From the NCBI GenBank assembly GCA_009760855.2, contig WPIO01000104.1, forward strand, positions 1,335,001 through 1,399,000: a stretch of DNA of 64,000 nt, read 5' to 3'. Below, one piece after another: positions 1 through 28,300 of this stretch. Source of the stretch: Cristatella mucedo (Eukaryota; Bryozoa; Phylactolaemata; Cristatellidae). The position numbers and the translations under genes are program-made. The notes beneath the pieces were generated by a model. The model searched no databases. It was not told the DNA's origin and worked only from the letters and a program-made list of their open reading frames with translations. Positions within the stretch are counted from its first letter, which is position 1, and each line of letters starts with the position of its first letter.

Positions 1-511
1 GCTGCAGCTTGCAAGGGCTTTGTGGTCTGTGCACCTTCTGGCACAGACCCTCGACAATTGGCCGCCGATGAGCAACCAATGGCAGATGATATTCGCGAGC
101 GATCCTCTCGTTGCAACGAATCGTTTCCGGTCGTTTCTTCAGCCCGACGATCGTCTCGGAGATGCGCTCGCTCCCACCGATCCGAGAAGTGAAGAAAGAG
201 GCGGTTTGCCGAACGGGCAATGACAACTGCAACGTCGTCTCGCGGCCTTCACTTTCGAATCGTCGGCCGAGGACGGAATGTACAGAGGACGTTTGACGAC
301 ACCTCGATCCAATCGATGCAGTCGCAGGAATGTCTGACGCCGGTCGCCAGACTCGAAGACAGATCTGGCCACTGCCGCAGGTAGGGGCGACACTGCAGAG
401 CCCCTGCAGAGCATGCCCCTGCAGCAGCAACAGCAGCAGCAGTCGGGGACTAGTCGCTCGCCTCGCTCCGTCTTGTTGGGGCAGAGGCAGTTGGCGGCCG
501 AGCCGCCCTCG

Positions 512-16362
<15,851 letters not shown>

Positions 16363-16389
16363 TTTAAGCTTCTAAAAACGGAATTCTCT

Positions 16390-16675
16390 AGATCACGCGG
16401 GTGACGATGGCGCGAACCTCTATCGCGGCGCGGCGGTCAGCTTCCGGCGGTGGCTCGCCCGCGGCTCTGGCCCTGCTGCTTCGATGGTGGCGCCTATCTC
16501 CATCCGCGGCAGCGGTGGCTTGATCGTCCTCGGCGCCGTTGGGATCTAGCGGCCGCCTCGACCTGTGTCGTTCGCCTCTGCCACCGTCCCTGGCTGCGTC
16601 GTCTGACGGAGCAGCTTGGCCGTTATCTGTGCGAACCGGAGAGCCGGAGTGTACGCCGAGCCGCCGTCGCCGCTT

Positions 16676-16744
<69 letters not shown>

Positions 16745-17930
16745 TGAACCGGCGGTGTGAATAGACCGAGTCACAGCGAGTTGACTTTCTCGCACCTGGC
16801 ACCGACACGCCTATCTCGTCTAACTGTCTGCCGATTGCAAGCTATACAATCCACTCGCTTATCGACATACAGTGGGGCCAAATGTTACAAACACGCCTCG
16901 TGTTATAAATAGTTCGCATCACGAAACGGCTGGCGAAAAATGACTCGGGTTACGAACCGAACGCGTGGGCGTGTGGGAGCTTAGCAAGTACTCGCGAGTA
17001 ATAAAACTTTTGACTGAATCAGCTGTCACAGTTCTCCAAAAAGCAATGCAAGGCAAAATCATTCGTACCGATTTATTGAGCGCTAAATTGAGCCTCGGAT
17101 GGGCATAAAACAAGGAAAATACATGTAAACCTATAATTCATTTAAATCACGCCCTACAAGAACTTGGCGCGTCGCATTTGCTACGGGGCTGGAGACCACG
17201 GTATCGGTCATCGAATACATTCACCTTGACCTTGATCGAGTGGGGGCAAGCACCTTGACTGCTGGGCAAAACTAGTGCGGTGAAAAGAGAAAGAAGAGAG
17301 AGAGTGTGAGGGGAAACAGAGGAGGGAGAAAGAGAGAGGGGAGACAGAGACGGAAGCGACGGAGAGCCGGAAGTGACAGAGAGCCGGAAGTGACAGAGGG
17401 CAAGAGAAAGTAGCAAAGAGAGAGGAAAAAGATAAGAGAATGAGAGAAGAAAGAGACAGAAGAAGGAGAGAGTGAGGAGAGAGAGAGAGAGAGAGAGAGA
17501 GGATGTGACTTGGAGGAAGAGAGACATGAAAGAGACAGGGAGAGAGAGAGACGGAGAGATATACGGAGTGTGAGGGAGAAAAAGAGAGAGATAGAGAGAC
17601 AAGGAAGGGAAAGAAACAGATAGCGAGGCAATGAATGCACTGAACGGCTGTCAATGAAAAAGGAAGCATTCGGAGAACAAAAATCATAGATCGCAGCATC
17701 ATGTCTATGTACCGCGTCTAATGGTCGAATGTCTTAGTCCGAGCTTCGCGGACTCCTCGTAGCGGCGAGATTGAGCGTCGCCAGGCAAGAGAAGACACGA
17801 GAAGCAGCAGACGACGCGGCTCCCTCCCGCACTAGAGACGGTAGATTCATGAACATGCCGAGCACTGCAATACATCGACTGGTCACTTTAAGCGAGCTAA
17901 CGCGAGGGACCATTTTATTATAAATTACAC
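16390..17930. other. DYNC2I1 upstream spacer
   Basis: 16390-16800 is GC-rich with a minus-strand open frame (poly-Ala, then Arg/Asp-rich) that ends before the DYNC2I1 ATG; it may be 5' UTR or an unrecognised exon. 16900-17150 is plain sequence with no feature seen. 17275-17640 is purine-rich (GAGA-type) on the plus strand. 17700-17930 shows nothing I can assign. Confidence 0.5.
16678..16740. repeat. (CAG)21 upstream of DYNC2I1
   Basis: Perfect run of 21 CAG on the plus strand, about 320 bases upstream of the DYNC2I1 start codon. On the minus strand it can read poly-alanine within an open frame (16795-16388). Confidence 0.95.
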
Positions 17931-17931
17931 A

Positions 17932-18240
17932 TTTGTTATAGCGCCCTCAGAGAACTCAATCTCTTTCTTGGCACTTGGCAGTCGCTTCAAAGGAAGCACG
18001 ATGGTGAGCCGTGATGGCACACTAGGTAAGGCGGCTGCTTTCACGACCTCGGTCCCGAGGTCGTGGGTTCGACTCCTGCGGTGGGGCGATCCTAAATCGC
18101 CACTGCAAGCGGTGGTGATAGCCGTAAAGGCTCTTCTGTCGCTATACAAAAAGAGGCTGTTTAATCAGCTAGGATTTATTTATTATTTATTTATTTACGA
18201 TCGTCGAATGATTAGTGGTAGATTGGTTAGCGGTATCCTA
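17932..18240 (-). mobile_element. Family A LINE tail split by a SINE1
   Basis: Reversed tail (gcgccctcagagaactcaat, aaaggaagcacgatg) stops at 18002 and resumes at 18198 (acgatcgtcgaatgattag). The SINE1 between them is flanked by acgat on both sides, consistent with a short target-site duplication. Confidence 0.65.
18003..18197 (+). mobile_element. SINE1, tRNA-derived, full-length
   Basis: Head with RNA polymerase III boxes: A-box-like tggcacactagg and B-box gggttcgactcctg, then a body (gccgtaaaggctcttctgtc) and tail gctgtttaatcagctagg with (ATTT)n. Other copies are listed separately. The tRNA of origin is not clear. Confidence 0.8.
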
Positions 18241-18244
18241 TGAA

Positions 18245-19580
18245 GTGGACATTCCATGGAGCCCACGAACAGGCCTGAACGAGCGAGCGAGGACGGACGG
18301 GCCTTACGCGAGCTTCGCGCGAGGCCGCGAGGCGCGGCGAGTAGCCGCCGCGCGCGGATCGAGCCGTAGCAGCAGCCGATGAAGTCGTTACCCGGGTGCT
18401 GCTCCTTGGAGACGCCGCCATGCTCTCGCGCTCGGCCTTTGGACCGACCGCTGCCGTCCTTCTCGATTCCCTAGCGACAAGAATGGCGAGCGGAAGCGAT
18501 CGGGGGACCACCGCGGGGTGTGGGGTGGGGTTCGCGCTCAGCAGACGACGCCGCAGCGTCTGCTGGTCGCTAGCACGAAATTTGCACGGCGGCGCAGCGG
18601 GCGGCAGCAATTCGCTTGATGGCGCTTCGATGTTACTTTTAGTGACTTCTCGAGCTCTTCAGGCCTCCACGTGTCCTCCTTGTGATCCCGCTGAGTCTAC
18701 AATACACGGAGCGACAAGACCGCCAGTACATTTTTGGTAGGTCGAAAGCAGGCAAAGCAACCAATCGTACTCCTCCGCTCACGAGCAGCGGAGCTTAACG
18801 CACCCGAACGGACGCGATTGCCACCTTAATTAGACATAGATAGCAGTCGAGGGCCCTGAAGCGGCGAGAAGAGGCGACTCAATCGGCGGAGCGACCGGTC
18901 TACCATCCCCACACTTCGGTTTCGCCCAATGCCGGCGCTTCACCAAGGATGCCACCAACGTCATCAGTACCGCAGAATCGTAGAAAATAGCAACTGATAA
19001 ACTCAGTCTTACGATCGAAAGACTTTTTTTTTATGAGAATCAGGCGCAGCAGTGCCACCGGCGATAAACGACGCCGGTACGCTAGATCGTAGGAGCGCCT
19101 TAAAAACAGGGCTAGCAGACGCCGGTGGCACGCTCGCGGACTTGGAATCCCTGGGGAAACTTGCGCGCACGGGAAGATACTACTCAGATATGGGTAGACC
19201 GGCGTTTTTCTGCGGCAGCGGAGTATTTACGCGGTCACGCCGCCGCCCCGACCGGCGAGAACGCACCCAATCAATCGCACTAGCAGTCAACGGCAGCGCC
19301 GTCGGGAGCATTCGCGGGCCACGTTGATGCTGCTATATAGCAAAAGCTTTTCGGAGTTTTCGCCTGACGCGTGACACATGAATACGCATTCAGCCGCCGG
19401 CCAGCAGTCAGCAGCTACCTTGTTAACGGGCATTCTGTCTCACCGGAACCACTACACCTTCACATCACTAACGACGCCATGTTCCGCGGCAGGAATGCGG
19501 AAGCCGCATGCGCACTGATCACTACCGGTGTAATCCGCGGCGCGACAGTTGAAGGGCGCTTCTGGCGTGAAGTGCCATAG
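18245..19580. other. CpG-rich block without an assigned gene
   Basis: Dense CpG from 18.25 to about 19.55 kb, with open frames on both strands (for example plus 18396-18740 and 19052-19327) that show no family motif. A minus-strand ATGGCGGCG start at about 18422 is followed by a possible donor (CGG|GTAACG). It could hold a promoter and first exon, but I cannot connect it to a gene. Confidence 0.35.
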
Positions 19581-21045
19581 AGAAGGTAAAAAATATATAT
19601 TAATTTATATAAAACAAACATTAATTTGAATTATTTCTATCAGGTCTGCAAAACAGCATCACGTAAGGCAACGGTTGCTATCTTAGTTGGGTCCCCGCCC
19701 ACTGCTGCACATGCCGTCAGCACAAGGCGTTCCTGAAAATATCAGTGAGGCGCGTAGCTCCTAATGTAGCACGGTTTTGTTACATGTATAGCTGTAGCAG
19801 GGTGCTACATTTTAAGAGTCTGCGATGTGCGCGCACTTGTGTAAAGGCTTTAGTAGGCTGTAACGAGCCCCGAGTTGGTAACCTTGCGACGTAGGGCGTC
19901 GGCGCCCCGCTTCAATTCATGGTGACGGCGCAATGATGCGCCTGGCCGCGGAGTTCTGCAGTTTTCGCTTTTCGGGGCGAGTGCTGACCGGCAGGTTCCT
20001 GCGCTGCGGCCGTAGTTTGTGCTAGCCGCACCGCCACTCGTCCTTTCATCCGTTCGTGCATTCACTCGCGCGGAGGGATTCATTGCATCCGTCCGCTGCT
20101 CGTGCTTCCTTCGCGGCTCGACGTCGGGACAAAGGTCAAATAGTTGGCGGGATGGGGGCAGGGCAGAAGTGCAATTTTGCAGCTACGGTTGGCCATGCGC
20201 GTGCATACATCTAGCATGGTGTGAGCGGGGTTGCTACAGCAGACTGTTCGGAGAGCACCGCAGCTTGGCAGCGTGCTGGTTTGACGTCGCGTTTCGTGCA
20301 GTTTGGCGTATTCGCTGAGCCCGTCTGCACAGGTGCGTCTGCACTCTGCAAAGTGCCCAGGGGCCCTACTCGCCACTAAGAAAGTCGTCCATCGATCAGA
20401 CACCAATCACGTCAAAGTCGAGTGAGGAACTTTCTCGCGGTTGCCTCTTAGTACTGGCAATCATACTTCCTTTGAAGCAAAAGTGCCTAGAAAGTGATTA
20501 GTTCTCTGAGGGCGCTATAGCAAACGTATTATTATTATTATTATTAGTACGGTGGGGTGGCCCAATTCACAACCTCGAAATAACGCTCGGGTGTCCTGGC
20601 CGCTAGGGGCGCTGTGGACCTACACGAAGAAGCGAAGAGAGTTACGACGAAAGTAGTGTGAAAAATAATCTAGTTGAATAATTATTATTCTAATTAATTA
20701 CTAATACGTATGTACTAATAATTGTTTTTGGCAAGTAGAAAGCAAGGAAAGGTACCGAGTAGGTTTCGTTATAGTGCAAAGACGAGAGCAAAGGCTCGAA
20801 GGGAAGATTCAGGCTGATTGATAATCGCTGGGTTTCCTTCGCACCGCAGCTGGCCTTGAAGTAGCAGGATGCTGACGTCTGTGCATGCCACAGATAAGAG
20901 CGAGCAAAGTTAAGAGAATAAGCAGGAGAGAGAGCGCGAGTGAGTGATAGAGAGGAGAGAGTGCGAGATAGAGCAGCCTTAAGTTGCCTAATTGGCCACC
21001 AGCAGCTCAGGTATCGTCAGCTGCTATCGCAGTCCATCATCACTG
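19580..21045. other. Spacer between DYNC2I1 and NOP9
   Basis: Apart from the LINE tail at 20.47-20.55 kb I see nothing assignable. 20915-20980 is GA-rich. Confidence 0.4.
20465..20547 (+). mobile_element. Family A LINE tail fragment
   Basis: tcctttgaagcaaaagtgcc, tagaaagtgattagttctct, gagggcgctatag, then (ATT)n. Confidence 0.7.
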
Positions 21046-21049
21046 CAAA

Positions 21050-21103
21050 CATCATTTTAGTTAGCTGCAAGCTAAACCATCATTTTAGTTAGCTGCAAGC
21101 TAA
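21050..21103. repeat. 28-bp tandem duplication
   Basis: catcattttagttagctgca plus gctaa occurs at 21050-21075 and 21078-21103, identical. Confidence 0.9.
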
Positions 21104-21187
21104 CGAGCCACCGGCTCCCCCAAGTTGCATTGGGCAGGGGGGACACTTGAGGTCTTGCTTTTGAATAAAAGCATTCGGGTTTTCACA

Positions 21188-21390
21188 TTTGATTCGTCCT
21201 TTGTGTGTTCATGTGTGCTGACACTGCATTCTGCCATTAACCATTTTGCATGCTGACCCTATGCATGTTACCTATAACCATGTGCTTGTTTGTCATCGAG
21301 CATGCTTCCTTTGCAGCATATGTAAAGTGCCTAGAAAGAGATCTAAGTTATCTGAGGGCGCTATGCAAATGTATTATCAAAATCATCTGG
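21188..21390 (+). mobile_element. Family A LINE 3' fragment
   Basis: Begins gattcgtcctttgtgtg, has repeated gctgaccctatgcatgtt-type segments and ends at the stem-like block plus a tgtattatc tail. Confidence 0.7.
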
Positions 21391-21555
21391 TAGACAGGTC
21401 ACTCTTCCGGTTGAGTCGCCTCTTCTCTCCGCTGCCCTCGCCGTTGGTGCATTCGTAACGCAAATAGCTACAAGAATAATCAATAAAGTGATGAAGTAAA
21501 GAGCAGTCCTCTTGGCAGTGCAATTTATTTTCACCGGGTCCATTTTTCCTGAGGA

Positions 21556-21716
21556 AATGATTAAGCCGAGCTGGTTTGGTCGAGCGATTAAGGTGCTCGC
21601 TCCGACCAAGGTCTGGCTGAGGTCGAGGACTCGAGCCATACGTGAAGCGCCATAATAGAGATAAAGTTCTCTTGGGGGCTCTGTAGAAATTAATTTTATT
21701 TATTTATTTATTTAAG
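21556..21716 (+). mobile_element. SINE2 copy
   Basis: Plus strand: gctggtttggtcgagcgatt, aaggtgctcgctccgaccaa, then gataaagttctcttgggggc and (ATTT)n. B-box is changed (gactcgagcc). Confidence 0.7.
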
Positions 21717-21825
21717 CCAAGCAAGCCGTTCGTGGTTGGAGAGAGAGCTCACCTTTGGTCTCTATGCTTAATCAAGGATCAACGACATCACACAGTACGT
21801 CTCACCTAATGTCCACATAGACCTA

Positions 21826-22000
21826 GTGCCCACATACGTACCTCATGCATACATATACATATACGTAATCAGGCTCCGAGTTATTACATATGCTATTACA
21901 TATTATATATTACATATGTATATACATATCATTTATATGTATATATATATATATTACATTTATATATACATATCATATACATATACATATACATATGTAA
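21826..22000. repeat. AT-rich TATACA/TATATG microsatellite
   Basis: Mixed tatacatata, acatatgta and (TA)n runs. Confidence 0.85.
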
Positions 22001-22270
22001 TCCTTGCTCCGAGTTATTCTTTATAAAAAAATGCATTAACTCAAAGGGTGTGCGAGCATAACCCCGAACCCCTCGGACTTTATGTACTTTATGCCAGGCT
22101 CAACTCACTTCTTGCATGCGAATCATCATTTGCATGAAAATAACCAAAAGTGCAAAAGTGGAGCCGCGGCCCCCTCCCCTCCCCCGGTGTTCTTGAGCAG
22201 CCACCATACATGCACGCATGCTGCCTTGCTGAGCTGACAGCAAGCTAGCACGTCCCGACGACCAGCAAGG

Positions 22271-23553
22271 TCAAGGGCGATCGTTGCCAGTGAGCTCAGG
22301 CGCGCTTGAGCGCGGCAGCATGCAAGACCAGGCGTCCCGCGTTTTTGCGCACCGTTTCATTTTAACTAAATGCAAACAGCAGTCGCTCAGAGGCTCAGAG
22401 AATCGGTGGCGGCAGGCAGGTCTCGCAGTCTGACCTAGATCAGAACCATCTTGTGCGCGCGCCAAAGCGCAGGCCCCCGTGGCAGCAGGCTGCAGAACGC
22501 CGACGATGACCACTCAACTCGACAGCTCAATCGCCATCGGCAATGTCAGTCCCTGCCGCCCACAGTCAGGTCTCACCAGTCTTTCTGCCTGACACGGAGG
22601 CTTCACGTGCAGCCAGTAGCCGCAGCTGCACGGCCGGCAAATTGCCCGCAAAACTACCTCCACCAGAGGTGAAGGCAGCTGCACCGACGCACGCATAACG
22701 ATTGCGCAATAATTCCAGAATGCTTCCAGAATGCTCGAGCTCGCGAATGTCGGAGGATATGGTTCGAGAAACACTGGCACTCTGCCAGCACCAGTCCTTA
22801 CACCCTTACAAGCGGCAGACGCGCACAAGACGCGACGACGCCCTGGTGCTGCGGAAAAACTGGAACCGCAAAACTGCTGTCAGTCCGAGCTGCCGTCAGC
22901 TTCGACTCTCCGCTGCCGTTTGCTTGGCCTTCTTGGCTGAAGAGAAAACGAAATGACTCGACGATGCTACACAGACGCTGCCATCGCCGAACGAAGAAAC
23001 TGGGATGCGGCGCTCGCAGCGGCGACAGCAGGATGCCACTCTTACCAGGCCGACCCTCATATGCCGAGACGTCCCCGCTGCCACCAGGTGGCTGCTGCTG
23101 CTTTCGCTTGATGGCCGCCTGGGCCGCATCCCAGTCGCGACGGCGATGCAGGAAGTCGTTGATGGCAAAGTTAGAGCACAGTATGCGTCCGTACGGGCTG
23201 CCCATGAGCCGGCGCACGGCGGCGCCGGCCGCCCCGGCCAGCTCCTCGCGGACTCGCCTCGAGGCGCCAGACCACAGACGGTCCATGACCCGACTGCCGT
23301 GCTTGTCGCAGCACAGGTCCGCGCAGAGCGGCTACGGAAGCAGAGAGGCAATGAGCGATGAGCAGAGAGGCTACGGAGCGATGGGCAATGAGCGATGAGC
23401 AGAGATGATGCTGGAGCAAATCAGAGCAACTCAGATGAGTGTCGGGATTCCGGCACGACTTTTTATGGTTATCATCGGTCGGTCGCGCATGTTCACAAGG
23501 TTAAAGAACTCTTAATTCAAATGTAAACATTTGGCGATTCCATAAGCCTGACT

Positions 23554-23589
<36 letters not shown>

Positions 23590-25285
23590 CCTTCTCTCTT
23601 CCCTCAGGAGATAAGCACTTGAAACTCTCATAGCTATCAAAGTGATGCCTCACTAGCGACACCTCCCTGAATCAGCAATGGCAGCTGCCGACGCGCTCAC
23701 CTGCAGCCTCTTCCACAGAGCGGCTTTGCTGGCGGGTTGAATCGCCGGCGAGTCGAGGAAGGCGTCCAGCGCGTGGCTGCCACACGGCGAGCAGCAGACG
23801 ACGCGCAGCTCGGAGGGTCGCAGCGACAGCACGCCGTCGACGAAGCACGCGGCAGCGCCGGGAGCCTCGAGGCGCAGCAGTTGCTGCATGAGCAGCGAGC
23901 CCTGGTAGGCGATCGTCCGCAGCACGCCGCCCCCGCCGGCTGCGTCTCCGCTGCCACTGTCTGGAGCGCCAGCAGCACTGGCGGCGCCCTCCTGAAACAA
24001 AAGCGAATCTGCTCCGCCTGAGCCTGAGGTGGGTGCGGCAGACGAAAGGCCGGAAGAAGAGGAGGAGACGTCCGGACCGACGATCGGCAAGGTCGTGCAC
24101 CTGCTGCCATTCGCCAGAAGAAAGGAAAGAAAGAACGAGAGATCAGAATCTGATCGATCTTCTTCATCATGATCATCGAGATCAGAGCATCAGAAGCAAG
24201 AGGAAGGCTGCAGCTCCGATTTTAAGGGATAAGCGTACAGCATACGATCGTACCTCGTCTTCTACGGCAGCAGCAGACTCCGGATCGGCCCCGTGCACAC
24301 TGCCTCCGTCACCGCTGCTGAAGAATGCCTCGTAGGTTGACAGCTGCAGCACCAGATGTGCAGCCTTGACCCTCCGGGCTTCGGGCGAGTAGCAATGGAA
24401 GGCTTCGAGGAGACCCTGCACAGAAAGATGGATGCACTGAAGGACATTCAAAGCATGTCACTGCTCGGCCCATCCCAGTGTGATAGCAAACAAGAGAAAG
24501 GGAAAGACACAAAGAAAGAGAGAGAGAGAGAGAGTGAAAAGACAAGCAGAAAGAGAGAGAAGAGAAAGAGAGCCTCACTGTCGGACAGACTGCCAGCACC
24601 ACCCTGCATCCTGCTCCATGTCGGAGCCTCGGTAGAATCAGAGTGAACTTTAGACTCACGTGGTCTCGCGAGCGAGTGAGCAGTCAGGCCAACGAGCCAG
24701 AGCAGCGCTAACGCAGCTTCGGCAGCTCAGCGTCGAGCGACCTTTCTGGAACGGCTTCCACAGTGCTCCCCCCCTTGCTCTATCGTCGCACGCTGCCGAT
24801 CGTCAGGTTGGCACTCGTACCTTGACCAGCTTGGGCTGCCGCTTGGGGTACTTGTGGGACGCTTCGAACAGGCGAACTATGACCCCGACGTGTCCGCACG
24901 CAAGCGTCTCCTCGAGGCAAGGGCACAGTTTCTTTGCCAAGATTTTGAACTGAAAAAAGAAAACAGCAAACCAAACCTCGAGACAAGCCGCCAGATGCAG
25001 TGAGAAGAGGCTGAGAGCTGCACTCGAAATAGTCAACCGACCAAGAAGCAAGCACCCAGACGGAGGAGTGCGTGAGCTCGTGAGCTTCGTCAAACCGCGG
25101 CTCCGCACGGGCCCACACGCCCCCTTGAAGAGATGCAGTTCACGAACGCAGGCGATGCCTCGACAAATAGAAGAAGCGTGTGGCCGGAGTTGTGGCCAGG
25201 GGAAAGACTCGGAGAAATCGGTGTCGGCTGCAGGCGATCCATTGAACGTATGTGCACATCGGCAGAGCAGATGCAGATGATTACT

Positions 25286-25368
<83 letters not shown>

Positions 25369-28300
25369 ACCGAGCGAGCTGACACCAAGCAATTGCAGAG
25401 CACCTCACAAGATGACAGCAAAGAAGACGGCATAGCACGGAGTGAAGCAAAAGCCAAGCTGATCCTTGTTGCTCCGAGCATCAATCAGGTCTGCTGCTGC
25501 CACAGTGGGCCGAGGCATGACCCGCAGGTACGTATCCACACACACACGCACGCACATGCACTCACACATTCGCTCGCTCGCACGCACACACAAAGTGTAA
25601 TCCGGGTCGCAGGGAGATAAAGGAAAATCGAGAATCCGACAGTGTATCAGAATCGACAGTCAATAAGAATCGACAGCAAATCGAGAATCAGAATCGACAG
25701 CAAAACGAATCAGAATCGACAGCAAATCGAGAATCAGACACGCGAGTCACAGCCCACCAACAGTCAAGAAATCAGAGCTGACATCACTCCCTAGCTATGT
25801 ATCGCTTGCAGCGGACTGCTGTGCTGCGCAAAGCACTTCTTGTCCCTTTCTCACTCGTCCCCAGGTGTCACGCGACCAACGCAACGATGCCCCCCCCTCT
25901 CTCTCTTGCACTCTCTGTCGCACGCATGCACGCCAGCGCCGCCCTTGTTTCAGGCTGAGGCCGGCACCACTCTACGCACTTGCACCCGAAGCTCGCTGCG
26001 ATGAGGCTCACCTGAAGCTCGCTGCGGACGCTCGTGAGGACGCGCTGGAGGACAAAGTTGGCCACCGGGTGCGCAGCCAGCTGGGCCACACTGGGTCGGA
26101 CGTGCGACTCGAACAGCTCGGCATGCAAGTCATCGTCGGCAGCTGCGAGTACGGCCTCGAACAGGTACGAGGCAATTTCGTTTGTGAGTACTGAAGGCAG
26201 CAACCTACAAACACCCCACAAAGTGCTGCTCAAAGTACGGACGTAAAAGGGAAAAAATCGCGATCAGCTGATTCAATGGCCTCATCTACCGGTACATAGC
26301 AGCAGACGATGTCTCGATGGCTGTCACCTTGCTGGCTGCATGTAAAAAGCAGCAAAGCTGCAAGCCACAATCTTACCTTACCCAGATCCACCCAAGGTGC
26401 AAGCACCTAACCGCTGGGCTAAGGACCAGTGGCAAGGCAAGTGACCAAACACAAGTGGCGAGTGAGTGTGGGTGGGTAAGGGACTCGAGACCAGGCTATG
26501 CGGGCCCGCATGCTGTGACATACCAAGTTACCAGTGTACTTCTTCACCTCCTCCAACAAAGAGCGGCAGTATGTTGCTATCGCTAGGGCAACCTGCTGCT
26601 CCTGTTGTGGCTCGGCAACATCGCAACTTAGCTAAGTGCAAACACTTGAGGCAAAACTCTGCCAACACCTACATCTACCATAATTCACCACTTCTCATCA
26701 ACCTGCACTGGTTCGTCATCACATCGAGCAGAGCATTGAATTCAAGATCGTGTGTCAGTCACTTTTAGGTTCCTTCATTCCTTTGCTGCGGTCCAACTTA
26801 CCCGCGATTTACAACCTGTGGTAAAATGCAAAGCCAGAGATGGAAATGAATATTTCTTCGGCTTTGCATTGTAACGCATTCTCTTCTGACTCAAGCCGTG
26901 TAGCTGTGCCTCAAACCACTGTCAAATCCATAGAAGACAGTGTCTTCAGTCTGCATGCTTCCAAAGCCTGGAACTCACTACCGATGTCACGGTATCCCTT
27001 TACTTGACATTTAAAAAAAGGAGGTTAAAACCTACCTGTTACTCACAGCATTTGCTCTGTCCGTGTGAATCGTCCCTTACAGCACATGTGAAAGGCCTAG
27101 AAAGATACATAGTTTCTAAGGGCGAAATAACAATGTCTTATTATCATTATTATTATCCCCGTGTGCTAGTCTTCGCTGACCAGGTTCTTGTTATCACTAA
27201 CCAATTAATGTGCCTTGTTTCCAGCATATGTAAGTAAGGCGCCCAGAAACAGATTTAACTTTCTTAGGACATTAAAAACACTTTTTTATTGCTATTAATA
27301 GTACTATAAAGCACACGCAGATCCAGCGTTGAGGAGACCTGCTGTGATTGATCTGCACAGTACGAGCTCTGCCTGTGACCAACTCTTCAACGCATGCGCA
27401 GCTTCCGCCATGTGGCAGCAGCAGCAGATGATCGACCAGGTGCCCGAAGCTACGTTTGCTGAAGAGTCTACCGGCTAGCTTTAATAGCTCCCGAAACCAG
27501 TCTCGGAGAGAACTCGGATTCGGCGTTTTTTGGGGCTGCACATCCGGAAGGCACCGAGTTCGAGCTCTCGGCGCAGCCTGTTCACTGCCGGTCAAGGACT
27601 TCGAAGGAGACAGCAAAAGATCAGACAGCAGAATCCCCGGAAGAACAAGGAACGACCAGGTCGTTTCAAATCACGATGCAAGGCAGTGACGATTGGGCCA
27701 AAGACGCTAGTCGCCACACACTTCCACGCACGGAGTGAAGAGGAGCGGAGCGGCGGCAGCAGCTGTCTGCTCACAGAAGCGAGCAGCGCGGCTTCGCAAA
27801 AACAACGGCCAGCCATCACTGCCAGAGAAGGGAGCAGAAAATAGAGCAACGAGACTGCATTTCTCGCTGCATTTCTGTTGAGCATCGCGAGCAGCAACGA
27901 GGTCTTCAACGAGGGGGCAGGGCAGACAGACGACTGCCTTGCTGGCTGAAGGGTCTCCATTCGGTCACGTGGCTAAACCACGTGGATCACACACAGTGTC
28001 AATTGATACCACTGATCACCAAGTACTTGTTGAGGGTCTTTCATTTCGCCCAGGCATCACAGGCGCTGCTGTACTGACGGTTTAGGTCTTATCTCAGTGA
28101 GTGATTTCTGAGTGTACATGTCAACGGCTAACGATCATCCGGGGAGCCTTTATAGTATGAATTATCCTTGAGATCTGCTCTAGACTCCAATCTCTTCATA
28201 ACTTATACCACCCCTCTTGCCAAAGTCATCATCAAGCACAATCTATGCTTTCATTTCTATGCAGACGACTCTCAGCTCTAATTTCACTCCGAGCCTTCCT

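Noticed and set aside
24080-24110. Acceptor at 24101 as the start of NOP9 exon 8
   Set aside because: It enters in the wrong frame relative to the conserved GSLLMQQLL block; the acceptor TTTGTTTCAG|GAG at 23991 keeps phase.
27272-27616. Minus-strand frame in NOP9 intron 4 (DWFRELLKLAGRLFSK) as an extra NOP9 exon
   Set aside because: The ten chosen exons already join in phase and cover the family alignment without a gap here. I found no obvious phase-matching splice sites.
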